Shown here: positions 26,139 to 34,842 of the stretch, piece by piece
Layout: every line of letters starts with the position of its first letter
How positions within the stretch are numbered: position 1 is the stretch's first letter
NCBI GenBank assembly: GCA_016209015.1
Contig: JACQWY010000004.1
Coordinates: forward strand, 1 to 64,000
Direction of reading: 5' to 3'
Length of the DNA: 64,000 bases
Source of the DNA: Gammaproteobacteria bacterium
GTDB taxonomy: Bacteria > Pseudomonadota > Gammaproteobacteria > Ga0077536
Made by a program: the position numbers and the translations under genes
The notes under the pieces: generated by a model
Seen by the model: only the letters and a program-made list of their open reading frames with translations
Told to the model about the DNA's origin: nothing
Databases searched by the model: none

Positions 26139-26365
26139 GCGCGCCGCCGCCAGACGACCCAGGCGTAGGCGACACACGCCGGCGCCCACAGCCACAGGAC
26201 GTAGGATCCGAACAGCGTCCACAGCGCGATCGTCCAGGCGACGTAGCGCAGCCGCGTCGCCGGCGTCGCGCCTGGAAAGCGCAGCGCAGCGCGCCACAAC
26301 GCCGTCGCGTGCAGCACGCCGAGCACGAAGCCGAACACCGCTCCGGCGAGCAATGCGTCGTTCAC
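26135..26365 (-). CDS. Small membrane protein, first gene of FMO operon
   Basis: This 76-residue protein has two hydrophobic stretches (about 4-24 and 41-72) rich in Trp and Ala, and ends VVWRRRA, a positively charged tail expected in the cytoplasm. It looks like a two-helix inner-membrane protein without recognised domain. The stop overlaps the monooxygenase ATG (ATGA), so coupling is likely. Confidence 0.8.
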   Translation of the reverse strand: MNDALLAGAVFGFVLGVLHATALWRAALRFPGATPATRLRYVAWTIALWTLFGSYVLWLWAPACVAYAWVVWRRRA

Positions 26366-26435
26366 GTATCCCCCCGCAGAGACCCCGACGCGAGATTAGC
26401 CGGGCGGCGTGCCGTCCGGCAAGTGCAGGCAGGGC

Positions 26436-26900
26436 CTACACGCAGCGGCCCTCGCAGGCCGCGAGCATCAGCGCGAGCGGCACGGGTGTGGCGAGCCGAT
26501 GATCGTCGCCGCACTCGATGAGCGCGGTCTTCGGCAGTCCGCTCGCGCGCACGAGCTCGATGGAATCGGCGAACGGGATCGTCTCGTCGTGGCGGCTGTG
26601 CAGGACGAGCGTGCCGGGTTTGACGGTCCGCGCCTCGCCCCAGTTGCGCCACGCGGGACACATCAGCACGAGGCGCGTCGGCCCGGCCGCGAGATTCATC
26701 GCGAGCGCGCCGCCGCGGCTCGAGCCGACGACGACCGCGGGACGATGGCGATCGAGCTCGGCCTGGGCCTGGCGGAGCGCGAGCGCGAAATCGTCGTCGT
26801 CGAGTGCGGGATTCAGCACGTCGTGGCCGCGATCCCCGAGATACGTCGGCTTCACGCCGCCGGGCACGGAATGCCAGCCGTGGAGGAAGAGGATGCGCAT
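26436..26900 (-). CDS. Small alpha/beta hydrolase (RBBP9/YqiA-like)
   Basis: This 154-residue protein begins with the short hydrolase strand LFLHGWHS and has the elbow VGSSRGGALAMN (Ser in GSSRGG). An acid follows in LHSRHDETIP and a terminal histidine in CGDDHRL. This is a minimal alpha/beta hydrolase of the RBBP9/DUF1749-like group with unknown substrate. The start ATG 26900 is where homology begins. Confidence 0.85.
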   Translation of the reverse strand: MRILFLHGWHSVPGGVKPTYLGDRGHDVLNPALDDDDFALALRQAQAELDRHRPAVVVGSSRGGALAMNLAAGPTRLVLMCPAWRNWGEARTVKPGTLVLHSRHDETIPFADSIELVRASGLPKTALIECGDDHRLATPVPLALMLAACEGRCV

Positions 26901-27378
26901 GGTCGGATGATCCTTCGGAATCGCGGAGCGGGCATTTTCGCCGAGCGGCAGTGCGGGACGCGAGCTTCGCCGCGGGCTGACCCGGCGGCGGACATCGGCG
27001 AGGCAGCGATCGAAGCGGGCCGGTGGCGCCAGCGTGGGCCAATTCCGAGGCGCGCGAACCGGCACTGAGCGGACGTTCCGCTCATCGCCGCGTGAACGGT
27101 CCAGCACCCGCCATCGGCGTTTCGCGTGACGGCCACGCAGCCGCCACCCTGAACTTACCCACAGGGGTCGGAGGGACTTTTCGGCGCGCGCCGAAAAGTC
27201 CCTCCGACCCCTGTGGGTAACTCGCAGCGAAAAGTCCCTCCGACCCCTGTGGGCAACTACCCCTGCGGGCAACTTTGACGTTGCGGGGAGCGGGTGCGCT
27301 GGCTACGCTGCTGCCTCGCGCCGCACCGGCCGCGCAGGCGAATCGCCTCGCGGCGGACAGCGCGCGTGGGAGCGTGCC
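26901..27378. other. Divergent intergenic stretch holding palindromic repeats
   Basis: Apart from the 27155-27253 repeat, no gene or motif was recognised. The stretch separates a reverse-strand and a forward-strand hydrolase gene and must contain their promoters. Confidence 0.45.
27155..27253. repeat. 66-bp perfect palindrome plus a third arm
   Basis: Bases 27155-27220 form a perfect 66-bp palindrome: CCCACAGGGGTCGGAGGG, ACTTTTCGGCGC and then the mirror image. A third copy of one arm (GAAAAGTCCCTCCGACCC) follows at 27229-27253. A related imperfect copy is at 29908-29973. It resembles the GGGGTCAGAGTCC repeat at 10783, suggesting one REP-like family. It lies between divergently transcribed genes. 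Confidence 0.9.
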
Positions 27379-28272
27379 ATGCCCGAGGTGCTGCGTGCCG
27401 GTTTCCGTCTCCATTACGAAGTGCTCGGCGATCCGGCCGGCGTTCCGCTCGTGCTCGTCGCGGGCTCCGGGGAGCAGATAGGCTCCGTCGAGTTCCCCGC
27501 CGAGCAATGCGCGCTCTTCGTCGCGCGCGGCTTTCGCGTCGTACGTCTCGACAACCGCGATGCCGGTCTCTCGGTGCCCCTCGAGCCGCTGCCGGATATC
27601 GATATCGCGGACGCGCTCGCCCGCGGCACGCCGGCGCCTTACACGCGCCTGGACATGGCCGACGATGTCATTGCCGTCCTCGACGCTCTCGGCATCCCCG
27701 CGGCCCATCTCGTCGGCGCGTCGATGGGCGGCTTCATCGTGCGCTGGGCGGCGGTCCGCCACCCCTCGCGCGTCGCCTCGCTCGCGATCCTCATGAGCGG
27801 CGCGGGCGGCGACGCCGCGGATCCGGCGCCGCAGTGGGAACGCGCCGCGCTCGAGCGCCTGCTCGTGCTCGCGCGCGTGCTGCCGCGAGCGGAGGCGATC
27901 GATTCCGCGTTCGAGCTCTGGCGCTTCCTGTGGGGCGACGGTTATCCCTTCGAGGAGGCGTTCGTGCGCGAGCGCGTCACCCATGCCCACGATCGGTCGT
28001 ACCGGCCCCAGGGCTTCGCGCGCCATGCGCTGTCGAGCGTGCGATCGCCGGGCCTGTGGCGCGCCCAGCAGGCGATCCGCTGTCCGACGTTGATCCTCCA
28101 GGGCGGTCGCGATCCCCTGTTCGCCCGCGATCACGGCGGCGCGCTGCAGTCGCGCATCACGGACAGCGTGCTGTGGTTCGATCCCCGCATGGGACATGCG
28201 ATCCACCGTGAGTTGTGGGAGGAGCTCGCCGACCGTGTGAGCGCGCTCGCCGCGACCGCGAACGCAGGCTGA
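27379..28272 (+). CDS. Alpha/beta hydrolase
   Basis: This 297-residue protein has a Ser nucleophile in GASMGGFI, oxyanion strand LVLVAGSGE, acid in LQGGRDPLF and histidine in GHAIHREL. The early LDNRDAGLS pattern is common in the haloperoxidase/esterase-like subgroup. The substrate is unknown. ATG 27379 starts the homology. The preceding 100 bp include the palindromic repeat. Confidence 0.9.
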   Translation: MPEVLRAGFRLHYEVLGDPAGVPLVLVAGSGEQIGSVEFPAEQCALFVARGFRVVRLDNRDAGLSVPLEPLPDIDIADALARGTPAPYTRLDMADDVIAVLDALGIPAAHLVGASMGGFIVRWAAVRHPSRVASLAILMSGAGGDAADPAPQWERAALERLLVLARVLPRAEAIDSAFELWRFLWGDGYPFEEAFVRERVTHAHDRSYRPQGFARHALSSVRSPGLWRAQQAIRCPTLILQGGRDPLFARDHGGALQSRITDSVLWFDPRMGHAIHRELWEELADRVSALAATANAG

Positions 28273-28469
28273 GGTCCGCGCGCCCGAGCCGCGGGACCAC
28301 GCGCCACCACCGGCGTGCCGATGCGCAAACTGCGACGTGAGCCCGATACACCGGCCGCGGAGCCGGCCTAGGATGCCAGCGTATGCTGCGGCCGTGCCGG
28401 ACCGCGCAGGAGCGAACGGCGACGACGCAGCCTCGCGATCACCTCATCCCTCGGCTTTGGAGTTTGCCC

Positions 28470-29102
28470 ATGAACACCAAACGTCTCGCGGCCCTGTCCG
28501 CACTCGCCCTCGGCATGCTGCCGGTGGCGGAGGCGGCCCCGAATCTCGTCCAGAACGGCTCGATGAATTACACCGGCAGCACGCTGACGAGCTGGACGCT
28601 GCTCGACCCCACCGGCGAATCCTGGAACACCTTCGATCCCGGCAATGCGAGCGCGGACGGCGGCAGTTACTTCGGCATCCAGGATCTCGATGCCTTCGCG
28701 CCCCGGCACAATGCCATCGGGATCTCGCAGCCGATCGCCGGGCTCGTGCCCGGTGCCGCATACACGCTGTCCTTCTATTCGAACGAGGAACACACGAACC
28801 CGAATTTTCTGGCGCAGTGGAAAGTGACGTTCGGCACCGAGATCGCGTTCAGCACGCCGACCGACACGACCTGGTTCCAGGATGTCGTGCATTTCACCGC
28901 GAGCAGCGCGAGTCAGACGCTGACGTTCATCGCCACGTTCCTGCCCGGGGCCTTTCCGCAGATCCTGAACGTCGACGGCGTGCGCCTCGAAGCCTCGCCG
29001 GTGCCGCTGCCGGCCGCCGCGTGGGTCTTCGCACCCGCGCTCGCCGGGCTCGTCGGCGCGGCGCGGCGGCGGGCGAAGGGCGCCGACACGCGAGTGCGGT
29101 GA
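28470..29102 (+). CDS. Secreted protein with VPLPA-type C-terminal sorting signal
   Basis: This 210-residue protein has a signal peptide (about 1-23). A DUF642-like or galactose-binding-like beta-sandwich follows (25-175; NLVQNGSM, AYTLSFYSNEE). The C-terminal tripartite signal has VPLPA (178-182), a hydrophobic helix (183-198) and the basic AARRR. This is the exosortase-recognised PEP-CTERM variant seen in gammaproteobacteria. No exosortase is present in the window. The ATG used is the only one that gives the signal peptide. It is followed 4 bp later by the fatty-acid-hydroxylase gene. Confidence 0.88.
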   Translation: MNTKRLAALSALALGMLPVAEAAPNLVQNGSMNYTGSTLTSWTLLDPTGESWNTFDPGNASADGGSYFGIQDLDAFAPRHNAIGISQPIAGLVPGAAYTLSFYSNEEHTNPNFLAQWKVTFGTEIAFSTPTDTTWFQDVVHFTASSASQTLTFIATFLPGAFPQILNVDGVRLEASPVPLPAAAWVFAPALAGLVGAARRRAKGADTRVR

Positions 29103-29106
29103 AGCC

Positions 29107-29973
29107 GTGAGCCTGGTCGCGCAATGGCAGGCACTGCTCGCCGAATTGCCGGCGCGCGCGATCGGGCTGACGATATGGCTCTTCCTCGTGATGGCGCTGC
29201 TCGTGCCGCTCGAGCGGTGCCTTCCGCTGCGCGACTCGCGTCTGCTCCGCGCGGGCTTCGACGAGGATCTCGTGTGGTATTTCATCGGCGGGCTGGTGCC
29301 CGCGTTCTTCGTCGTCGCCGCCGCTGCGTTCGCGACGATGATCGCGCATCACCTGCCGGCCGCCTGGACGCACTGGGCGGGCGCGTTGCCGATGCCGCTC
29401 CGCATCGCGATCACCGTCGTCGCGGGCGAGCTCGCCTACTATCGCGCGCACCGCTGGTCGCACGAAGTGCCGTTGCTGTGGCGCTTCCACGCGATCCACC
29501 ACAGTCCCGAGCACGTCGACTGGCTCGTCAACACGCGTGCCCATCCGCTCGACCTCGCGTTCGCACGATCCTTCAGCACGGCGGTGATCGTGCTCACGGG
29601 CCTCGCGCAGCAGACGGACACGGGGGCGATCGCCGCGATCGCGGTGTTCAACACGAGCTGGGGTTTCTTCATTCACGCGAACTGTCGCCTGCGCCTCGGC
29701 TGGCTCGAGCACCTCGTGACGACACCGGCCTTCCATCACTGGCATCACGCGGCTGTCGACGGTGGCCGCGCCGGGCGCAACTACGCCGCGCTCCTGCCGT
29801 GGATCGATCGCCTGTTCGGCACCTGGACCGCGCCGGTCGCGCCGCCGCAGCGTTTCGGGATCGCGGAGCCGCTACCCGCCGGCGTGATCGGCAAGCTCCT
29901 CGCGCCCTTATCCACAGGGGTCGGAGGGACTTTTCGCCTCAGCGAGAAAAGTCCCTCCGACCCCGGTGGGTAA
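29107..29973 (+). CDS. Fatty acid hydroxylase / sterol desaturase family protein, C-terminus from repeat
   Basis: This membrane di-iron enzyme of about 288 residues has four predicted helices and the histidine boxes HRWSH, HAIHHS and HHWHH. The family hydroxylates or desaturates lipids; the substrate is unknown. The start is a GTG (29107), 4 bp after the preceding stop. The last 20 residues (about 269-288) and the stop codon itself are encoded by a palindromic repeat. The original C-terminus has been replaced, probably without loss of the catalytic core. Confidence 0.87.
   Translation: MSLVAQWQALLAELPARAIGLTIWLFLVMALLVPLERCLPLRDSRLLRAGFDEDLVWYFIGGLVPAFFVVAAAAFATMIAHHLPAAWTHWAGALPMPLRIAITVVAGELAYYRAHRWSHEVPLLWRFHAIHHSPEHVDWLVNTRAHPLDLAFARSFSTAVIVLTGLAQQTDTGAIAAIAVFNTSWGFFIHANCRLRLGWLEHLVTTPAFHHWHHAAVDGGRAGRNYAALLPWIDRLFGTWTAPVAPPQRFGIAEPLPAGVIGKLLAPLSTGVGGTFRLSEKSPSDPGG
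29908..29973. repeat. Imperfect palindromic repeat overlapping the 3' end of the hydroxylase gene
   Basis: Arms CCACAGGGGTCGGAGGGACT and the mirror CCCTCCGACCCCGGTGGG match the 27155-27220 palindrome but with a 5-base loop region and several mismatches. It begins inside the coding region and ends exactly on the TAA stop of the gene at 29107. Confidence 0.85.
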
Positions 29974-30071
29974 CTTTCGGGCCCTGGCGAAGGGGCGGGC
30001 CGCTGGGGGATACTGCGGCACGCCGCCGCGCGCGGTGACCCTCCCGTCCCAGCCATCGCAGGAGCACTCTC

Positions 30072-31277
30072 ATGCCGTTCGATCCATCGCCCAAGGTCCA
30101 GGAACTGCAGCAGCGCCTGAACGCGTTCATGGACCGCTACATCTATCCGAACGAGCAGCGGCTCGTGAAGGAGGCCGAGGCACTCGGCCCGTGGAAGACC
30201 TATCCGATCATCGACGAGCTGAAGCCGATCGCGAAGCAGGAGGGGCTGTGGAATCTGTTCCTGCCGGAGTCGGAAATGGGTGCCGGTCTCACGAACCTCG
30301 AGTACGCGCCGCTCGCCGAGATCATGGGCCGCTCGCTGCTCGCGCCGGAAGTCTTCAACTGCTCCGCGCCCGATACCGGCAACATGGAAGTACTCGTCCG
30401 CTACGGCACGCGCGAGCACCAGGAGAAGTGGCTGAAGCCCCTGCTCGACGGCGAGATCCGTTCCTGCTTCGCGATGACGGAGCCCGCGGTCGCCTCGAGC
30501 GACGCGACGAACATCCAGTCCTCCATCGTTCGCGACGGTGACGAATACGTGATCAACGGCCACAAGTGGTATACGACGAACGCGACGGACCCGCGCTGCA
30601 AGATCTGCATCTTCATGGGCAAGACGGATCCCGACAATCCGAACCGCTACCAGCAGCAATCGATGATCCTCGTGCCGATGGAGAGCCCCGGGGTCGAGGT
30701 CGTGCGCCCGCTGCCGGTGTTCGGCTTCTACGGCGTGCCGGACCGCGCCTCCGAAGTCGTCTTCCGCAACGTCCGCGTGCCGGCCTCGAACATGTTGCTC
30801 GGGGTGGGGCGCGGCTTCGAAATCGCGCAGGGCCGGCTCGGGCCGGGCCGCATCCATCACTGCATGCGCGAAATCGGCCGTGCCGAGCGCGCGCTCGAGA
30901 TGATGTGCAAGCGCACGAAGTCGCGCGTCGCTTTCGGCAAGCCGATAGCCGAGAACGGCGTGACCCTGGAGCGCATCGCGGAATCCCGGATCATGATCGA
31001 ACAGGCCCGGCTGCTCACGCTGAACGCCGCGCACAAGATGGACACCGTCGGCAACAAGGTCGCGAAGACCGAGATCGCGATGATCAAGGTGGCCGTGCCG
31101 AACATCACGAACAAGATCCTCGACTGGGCGATCCAGGCCCATGGCGGCGGCGGCACGAGCAACGATTTCGGTCTCGCGGCGTTCTACGCGATTTCGCGCG
31201 TGCTGCGCCTCGCCGACGGCCCGGACGAGGTCCATCGCCAGCAGATCGCGAAGCTCGAGTTGAAGAAGTACCCGTGA
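30072..31277 (+). CDS. Acyl-CoA dehydrogenase (ACAD11-like)
   Basis: The 401-residue flavoenzyme has the ACAD motifs [12 protein letters not shown] and [13 protein letters not shown] and ends [15 protein letters not shown]. The pattern is typical of ACAD10/11 and related CaiA-type proteins, which oxidise acyl-CoA, often with unusual chains. Expression could be separate, since 98 bp lie before the start. It overlaps, on the other strand, the tail of the repeat-disrupted gene ending at 31184. Confidence 0.93.
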   Translation: MPFDPSPKVQELQQRLNAFMDRYIYPNEQRLVKEAEALGPWKTYPIIDELKPIAKQEGLWNLFLPESEMGAGLTNLEYAPLAEIMGRSLLAPEVFNCSAPDTGNMEVLVRYGTREHQEKWLKPLLDGEIRSCFAMTEPAVASSDATNIQSSIVRDGDEYVINGHKWYTTNATDPRCKICIFMGKTDPDNPNRYQQQSMILVPMESPGVEVVRPLPVFGFYGVPDRASEVVFRNVRVPASNMLLGVGRGFEIAQGRLGPGRIHHCMREIGRAERALEMMCKRTKSRVAFGKPIAENGVTLERIAESRIMIEQARLLTLNAAHKMDTVGNKVAKTEIAMIKVAVPNITNKILDWAIQAHGGGGTSNDFGLAAFYAISRVLRLADGPDEVHRQQIAKLELKKYP

Positions 31278-32080
31278 TCGGACGCCGGCCGCGGGTTGCG
31301 CCGCGGCCGGCGTGACGGCGCTAGGGAAGCTCTGAACAAGTTCAGAGCTTCCGGCGGCACAGGGATGTGCCGCCGTGAACAGTGGCGTAAGCCATTGTTC
31401 ACGTAAGGTTGGCAAGAACCACGCTTCTTGCCGACCGTGCTCTGAAAAGTCCAGGATGGAAGCTCCTTGATCTGCTTGTTGATCTCGTCGAGCTCCTTGC
31501 GTACCGCCGCGATGCGTTTCGCAGCGGTCGACACGTGTTTCTCCAGCGAGCTCGCCGGCGGGACCTCGGAGAGCTTCGAGCCGACGATCACGCGCGAGCC
31601 GATGACGAGGCGCGCGAGCTCGGAGAGGTCCTTGCCCGCTTTCTTCTTCTCCGAGTCGTCCAGGTCCTGCCAGTCCTTGGCGCTTTTCGTCATCATCTTC
31701 TCGAAGCTCGACGTGAGATCCCGGCAGTCGCCGAGCTCCGTTTCGGCTTCCTTGATGCGTGGGAGCAGGGCTTCGGTGTAGGTCTTCAGCAGGCCGACGG
31801 TCTCGTTCTGGAACAATTTCGCGCCGCCGACGAGCGCCTCCTTGGTCTCGTCGTGGAGCTTGTTCACGCACAGTTTGATGGCCTGCCCGCGCGCGGTGTC
31901 CACCTCGTCGAGCGCGTCTTTCGCGGCGACGTAGTTCTGCAGCGTCGGATCCCGATTCAGCGTCTTCTTCGCTTCCTCGTATTTCCGCAGGGCCCCGGTC
32001 AGGCCGCTCTTCGGCAGCGTCTTCGCGCCTTCGTCCTTCCACCATTTCGATTCGAACTGGAAACTGTCGCCTTTCTTCAT
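31184..32080 (-). CDS. WW-motif helical protein, 3' end replaced by hairpin repeat
   Basis: The native part runs from ATG 32080 to about 31462, about 207 residues. SKWWKD (Trp13-Trp14) near the start, followed by [16 protein letters not shown], closely parallels the start of the 2190 protein. The rest is a long predicted helical region rich in Lys/Glu, without membrane segment. From about 31461 the frame reads through the inserted repeat and then antisense to the acyl-CoA dehydrogenase, giving an artificial ~90-residue tail ending at 31184. No DUF4135 partner is adjacent. Function unknown. Confidence 0.75.
   Translation of the reverse strand: MKKGDSFQFESKWWKDEGAKTLPKSGLTGALRKYEEAKKTLNRDPTLQNYVAAKDALDEVDTARGQAIKLCVNKLHDETKEALVGGAKLFQNETVGLLKTYTEALLPRIKEAETELGDCRDLTSSFEKMMTKSAKDWQDLDDSEKKKAGKDLSELARLVIGSRVIVGSKLSEVPPASSLEKHVSTAAKRIAAVRKELDEINKQIKELPSWTFQSTVGKKRGSCQPYVNNGLRHCSRRHIPVPPEALNLFRASLAPSRRPRRNPRPASDHGYFFNSSFAICWRWTSSGPSARRSTREIA
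31322..31461 (-). repeat. Five-hairpin dispersed repeat, copy C (inverted)
   Basis: The order is the reverse of copy A. It starts CTAGGGAAGCTCTGAACAAG, a complete 12-bp hairpin, and passes through GGCGGCAC, GTGAACA and GGCAAGAA hairpins. It ends at AAAGTCCAGGATGGA. One stem base has changed on one side only (GGTCGG against CCAACC). It sits exactly at the end of the WW-motif gene and supplies its tail. Confidence 0.85.
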
Positions 32081-32223
32081 GGCGGTACTCCCTGGCTTGT
32101 TTTCGGATTCGGCATGGTCAGCGGCGGCTGCCCGCCGGCGGGTTCAGCGGCAGTGAGTATGCGGAGCGAACGGCGCTCCGAACAAGCGGCCGAGTCAGCG
32201 CGAAGTGCCCGCCGCGCGCGCCG

Positions 32224-32906
32224 ATGGTCTCGTCGAGCACGAGCCAGCGGCGGCGCATCCGCGCGCTGCGGCTCGTGCCGGCGCCGGTGCTGATCATGGT
32301 CACGGCCTACGGCAAGGACGTGCTGTTGACGCGTGCCAGCGACGCCGGCATCCAGGACGTCTTCCCGAAGCCGGTCACCGCCTCGACGCTGTTCGATGCC
32401 GTCATCAGCGTCCTCGGCGGCGTCGACGGGCAACGTCTGCCGGCGCTCGCCGCGCCGCAGGACGATCACCCTGCGGACCTCGCGCGCATCGCCGGCGCGC
32501 GCATCCTGCTCGTCGAGGACAATCCGCTGAGCCAGGAGGTCGGCGCGGCCTTGCTCGAGGACGCGGGGCTGAAAGTCGAGATCGCGGAGAACGGGGCGGT
32601 CGCGCTGCAGAAGATCCCGGCGGGCCACTACGATCTCGTCCCGACGCAGCGCAGCTCCGCGAGGTGTGCGCCCGTCTGCGCAACCTGCTCGGGCAGGCGG
32701 ATTTCACGGCCGAGCAACTCTGGAGCGCGCACCGGCCCGAGTTGCGCACACCCTTCGGCGAGCATTTCCGGGCGATCGACGAGGCGATACGGAATTACGA
32801 GTTCGACGTCGCACTCGGCGCGTTCGACGACTTCGCTGCGGCGGCGACGCCCGCGCCCCGGGGCGACGAGACCTCCGGCGACGTGACGCGGCGCACGGGG
32901 GCATGA
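32224..32906 (+). pseudogene. Relic of a hybrid sensor kinase C-terminus (receiver-receiver-Hpt)
   Basis: The first frame gives the end of a receiver domain, VTAYGKDVLL and GIQDVFPKPVTASTLF. It then opens a second receiver, RILLVEDNPLSQEVG, with an acidic pocket but breaks off at GHYDLV. A different frame then gives LREVCARLRNLL and FDVALGAFDD, typical of a C-terminal histidine phosphotransfer domain. The receiver's catalytic Asp region and its second half are missing. The kinase N-terminus is absent. Confidence 0.75.
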
Positions 32907-33242
32907 GCAACAGCCATTGGCCGCCGCCGCGCGGACGCCGTACAGTAGCCGCGACGGCCAAGCGGGGAGGCCGTCGCGGGAATCCGAGGCCCGGAGCGCC
33001 AAGGCGGCGCGGGGCGGGCCCCTCCTCGACTCGCGGGAAGCGACAGCCCGGATCGCGCGGCGCCCGGACGGCGACGCCACCGGCCTCGAAGCGTGCGGCG
33101 TGCGGCGCCGGCACCAGGGACACCCTGTTCAATTCATACGAGCAAGCGCCTGCCGGAGCAGCGCGCGCGGCTCAGGGTGCGGCGACGTCGTGTCAGCAGG
33201 ACGACCGGGATTCCAAGTGCCGCCGGCGCACGAGGCGTAGCG

Positions 33243-34487
33243 ATGCGCGTCGCGATCGTCCATTCCGACGACAACGTCTGCCTCGTGCTCGCGCAGCTCG
33301 TGTCCATCGATGCGCCGGACGCGGAGGTCGACAGCTTCACGCCGGACAACTGGGATGCCAAGACCGCGGCCGTCGCGTCCTACGACGTGCTGATCGTCGA
33401 TCTCGCGCTGCCCTGGCTGCCGCCCGCGTTCGCGATCCCGCCGTGCATCGCGATCTCGAAGGAGCCGCTGCCCGCCGTCGAAATGCAGAAGGGCTGTGTC
33501 GCGAGCGTCGCGACCACGGCGCTCTCGCGGGCTGCGGTCGTTGCGGCGATGAGGGAAGCGCGCCGCACGCTCGACCGCGAAGTGCAGAGCGCGATCGCCT
33601 GCGACGCGACCCTGGAGATGCCCCAGGCCGAGCCGCTCGTGTCGACCGCGGCCGCGCTCGACGAGCCCGTCATCGGCATCAAGGGCTATACCGCGTTCAA
33701 GCTCATCGGCCGCGGCGGCATGGCGACGGTTTATCTCGCCGAGCGCGAAGCGGACGGCGCGCGTGTCGCGATCAAGATCTTGGATCGCGCGCTGTCCGAG
33801 GACGATATCCACCTCGAGCGCTTCATCAAAGAATTCGATCTGCATTCGCGCATCGACAGCCGCCACGTCGCCCGCATCATCGAGCACGGTTTCACGGACC
33901 GGCACATCTACATCGTGATGGAGTATTTCGCGGGCGGCGACATGAAGGCGGTGCTCGGCCGGCCCCTGCGCCCGCGGCGCGCGGTCATGCTCCTCTACCA
34001 GCTCGGCATCGCGCTCTCGGACGTCCACGCGCATCGCATCGTGCACTGCGATCTCAAGCCGCAGAACATCATGTTCCGCTCGGACGGCAGTGCCGTGCTC
34101 ATGGACTTCGGCGTCTCGCGCCTCACCGAGCGCACGGGCGCGCAGACGACGAGCGGGGACGAAATCTCGGGCACGCCCTATTACATGAGCCCGGAGCAGG
34201 TCGCCGGCCGCAAGGTCGATGCGCGCAGCGATCTCTACAGCCTCGGCGCGCTGTTCTTCGAAATGCTGACCGGGGCGAAGCCCTATCAGGCGAACTCGTG
34301 GAACGCGCTCGTCTACATGCATGCGAACCTGCCGCCGCCCAAACTGCCGGACCCGCTCGCCGCGTTCCAGCCGATCATCGACCGTACGATGGCGAAAGCG
34401 CCGGAGGAGCGCTTCGCCTCCGCCGAGGCGCTGCTCGCCTACGTCCGCGAGCGCTGGGCACGCGCATCCGCGGGCAGGGCGCAGTGA
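33243..34487 (+). CDS. Receiver-like domain fused to Ser/Thr protein kinase
   Basis: This 414-residue fusion starts with a receiver-like domain (1-120) that keeps acidic residues Asp9-Asp10, the phospho-acceptor position Asp53 (VLIVDLAL) and Lys73. A Hanks kinase domain (150-400) follows with GRGGMATVY, Lys178, HCDLKPQN (268-275; Cys replaces the usual Arg) and DFG (288-290). The HxD aspartate and DFG are present, so catalysis is likely. Coupling of phosphorelay to Ser/Thr phosphorylation is suggested. No transmembrane segment follows. Relics of phosphorelay genes lie on both sides. Confidence 0.9.
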   Translation: MRVAIVHSDDNVCLVLAQLVSIDAPDAEVDSFTPDNWDAKTAAVASYDVLIVDLALPWLPPAFAIPPCIAISKEPLPAVEMQKGCVASVATTALSRAAVVAAMREARRTLDREVQSAIACDATLEMPQAEPLVSTAAALDEPVIGIKGYTAFKLIGRGGMATVYLAEREADGARVAIKILDRALSEDDIHLERFIKEFDLHSRIDSRHVARIIEHGFTDRHIYIVMEYFAGGDMKAVLGRPLRPRRAVMLLYQLGIALSDVHAHRIVHCDLKPQNIMFRSDGSAVLMDFGVSRLTERTGAQTTSGDEISGTPYYMSPEQVAGRKVDARSDLYSLGALFFEMLTGAKPYQANSWNALVYMHANLPPPKLPDPLAAFQPIIDRTMAKAPEERFASAEALLAYVRERWARASAGRAQ

Positions 34488-34842
34488 CGGATCGAACACC
34501 GGGGAGTCCCGGGATGTGCCGATGAAGGACACGCATCGAGCGCGCCACGGACCCCGCCGGACTTCGCGCTGGAATCGCCGCATCGATCCCCGCGAGGATG
34601 GGAATGACAGCCGACGGCACGGCATGCGACGCGGACCCGCAGGCCGTTCCGGTCCCGCAGCGTCACCTCGAGCTTCGTGTAGATGCGCCGCACGAACGTC
34701 ATCACGGTGTTACGCGTGATCTGGAGCAGACCCGCGATTTCGTCGTAGGTATTGCCCTTGGTGATGAGGTTCAGCACGTCGAGCTCGCGCGCCGAGAGCG
34801 GGGAGCGTCGCGGCGGGGAAGCGTCCGAGTCCGCCTTCGGAC
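34488..34842. other. Stretch holding a LuxR relic, otherwise gene-free
   Basis: Only the short HTH remnant (34664-34815) is recognisable. The kinase gene at 33243 and the transglycosylase gene converge across it, so no promoter is needed. No terminator hairpin was pinned down. Confidence 0.45.
34664..34815 (-). pseudogene. Relic of a LuxR-type DNA-binding domain
   Basis: The reverse strand reads SARELDVLNLITKGNTYDEI, then LQITRNTVMTFVRRIYTKLEV, the helix-turn-helix core of NarL/LuxR-type regulators. No receiver domain precedes it and the C-terminal end diverges right after KLEV. Upstream the frame runs straight into the 3' end of the transglycosylase gene. It probably remains from a response regulator. 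Confidence 0.75.
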
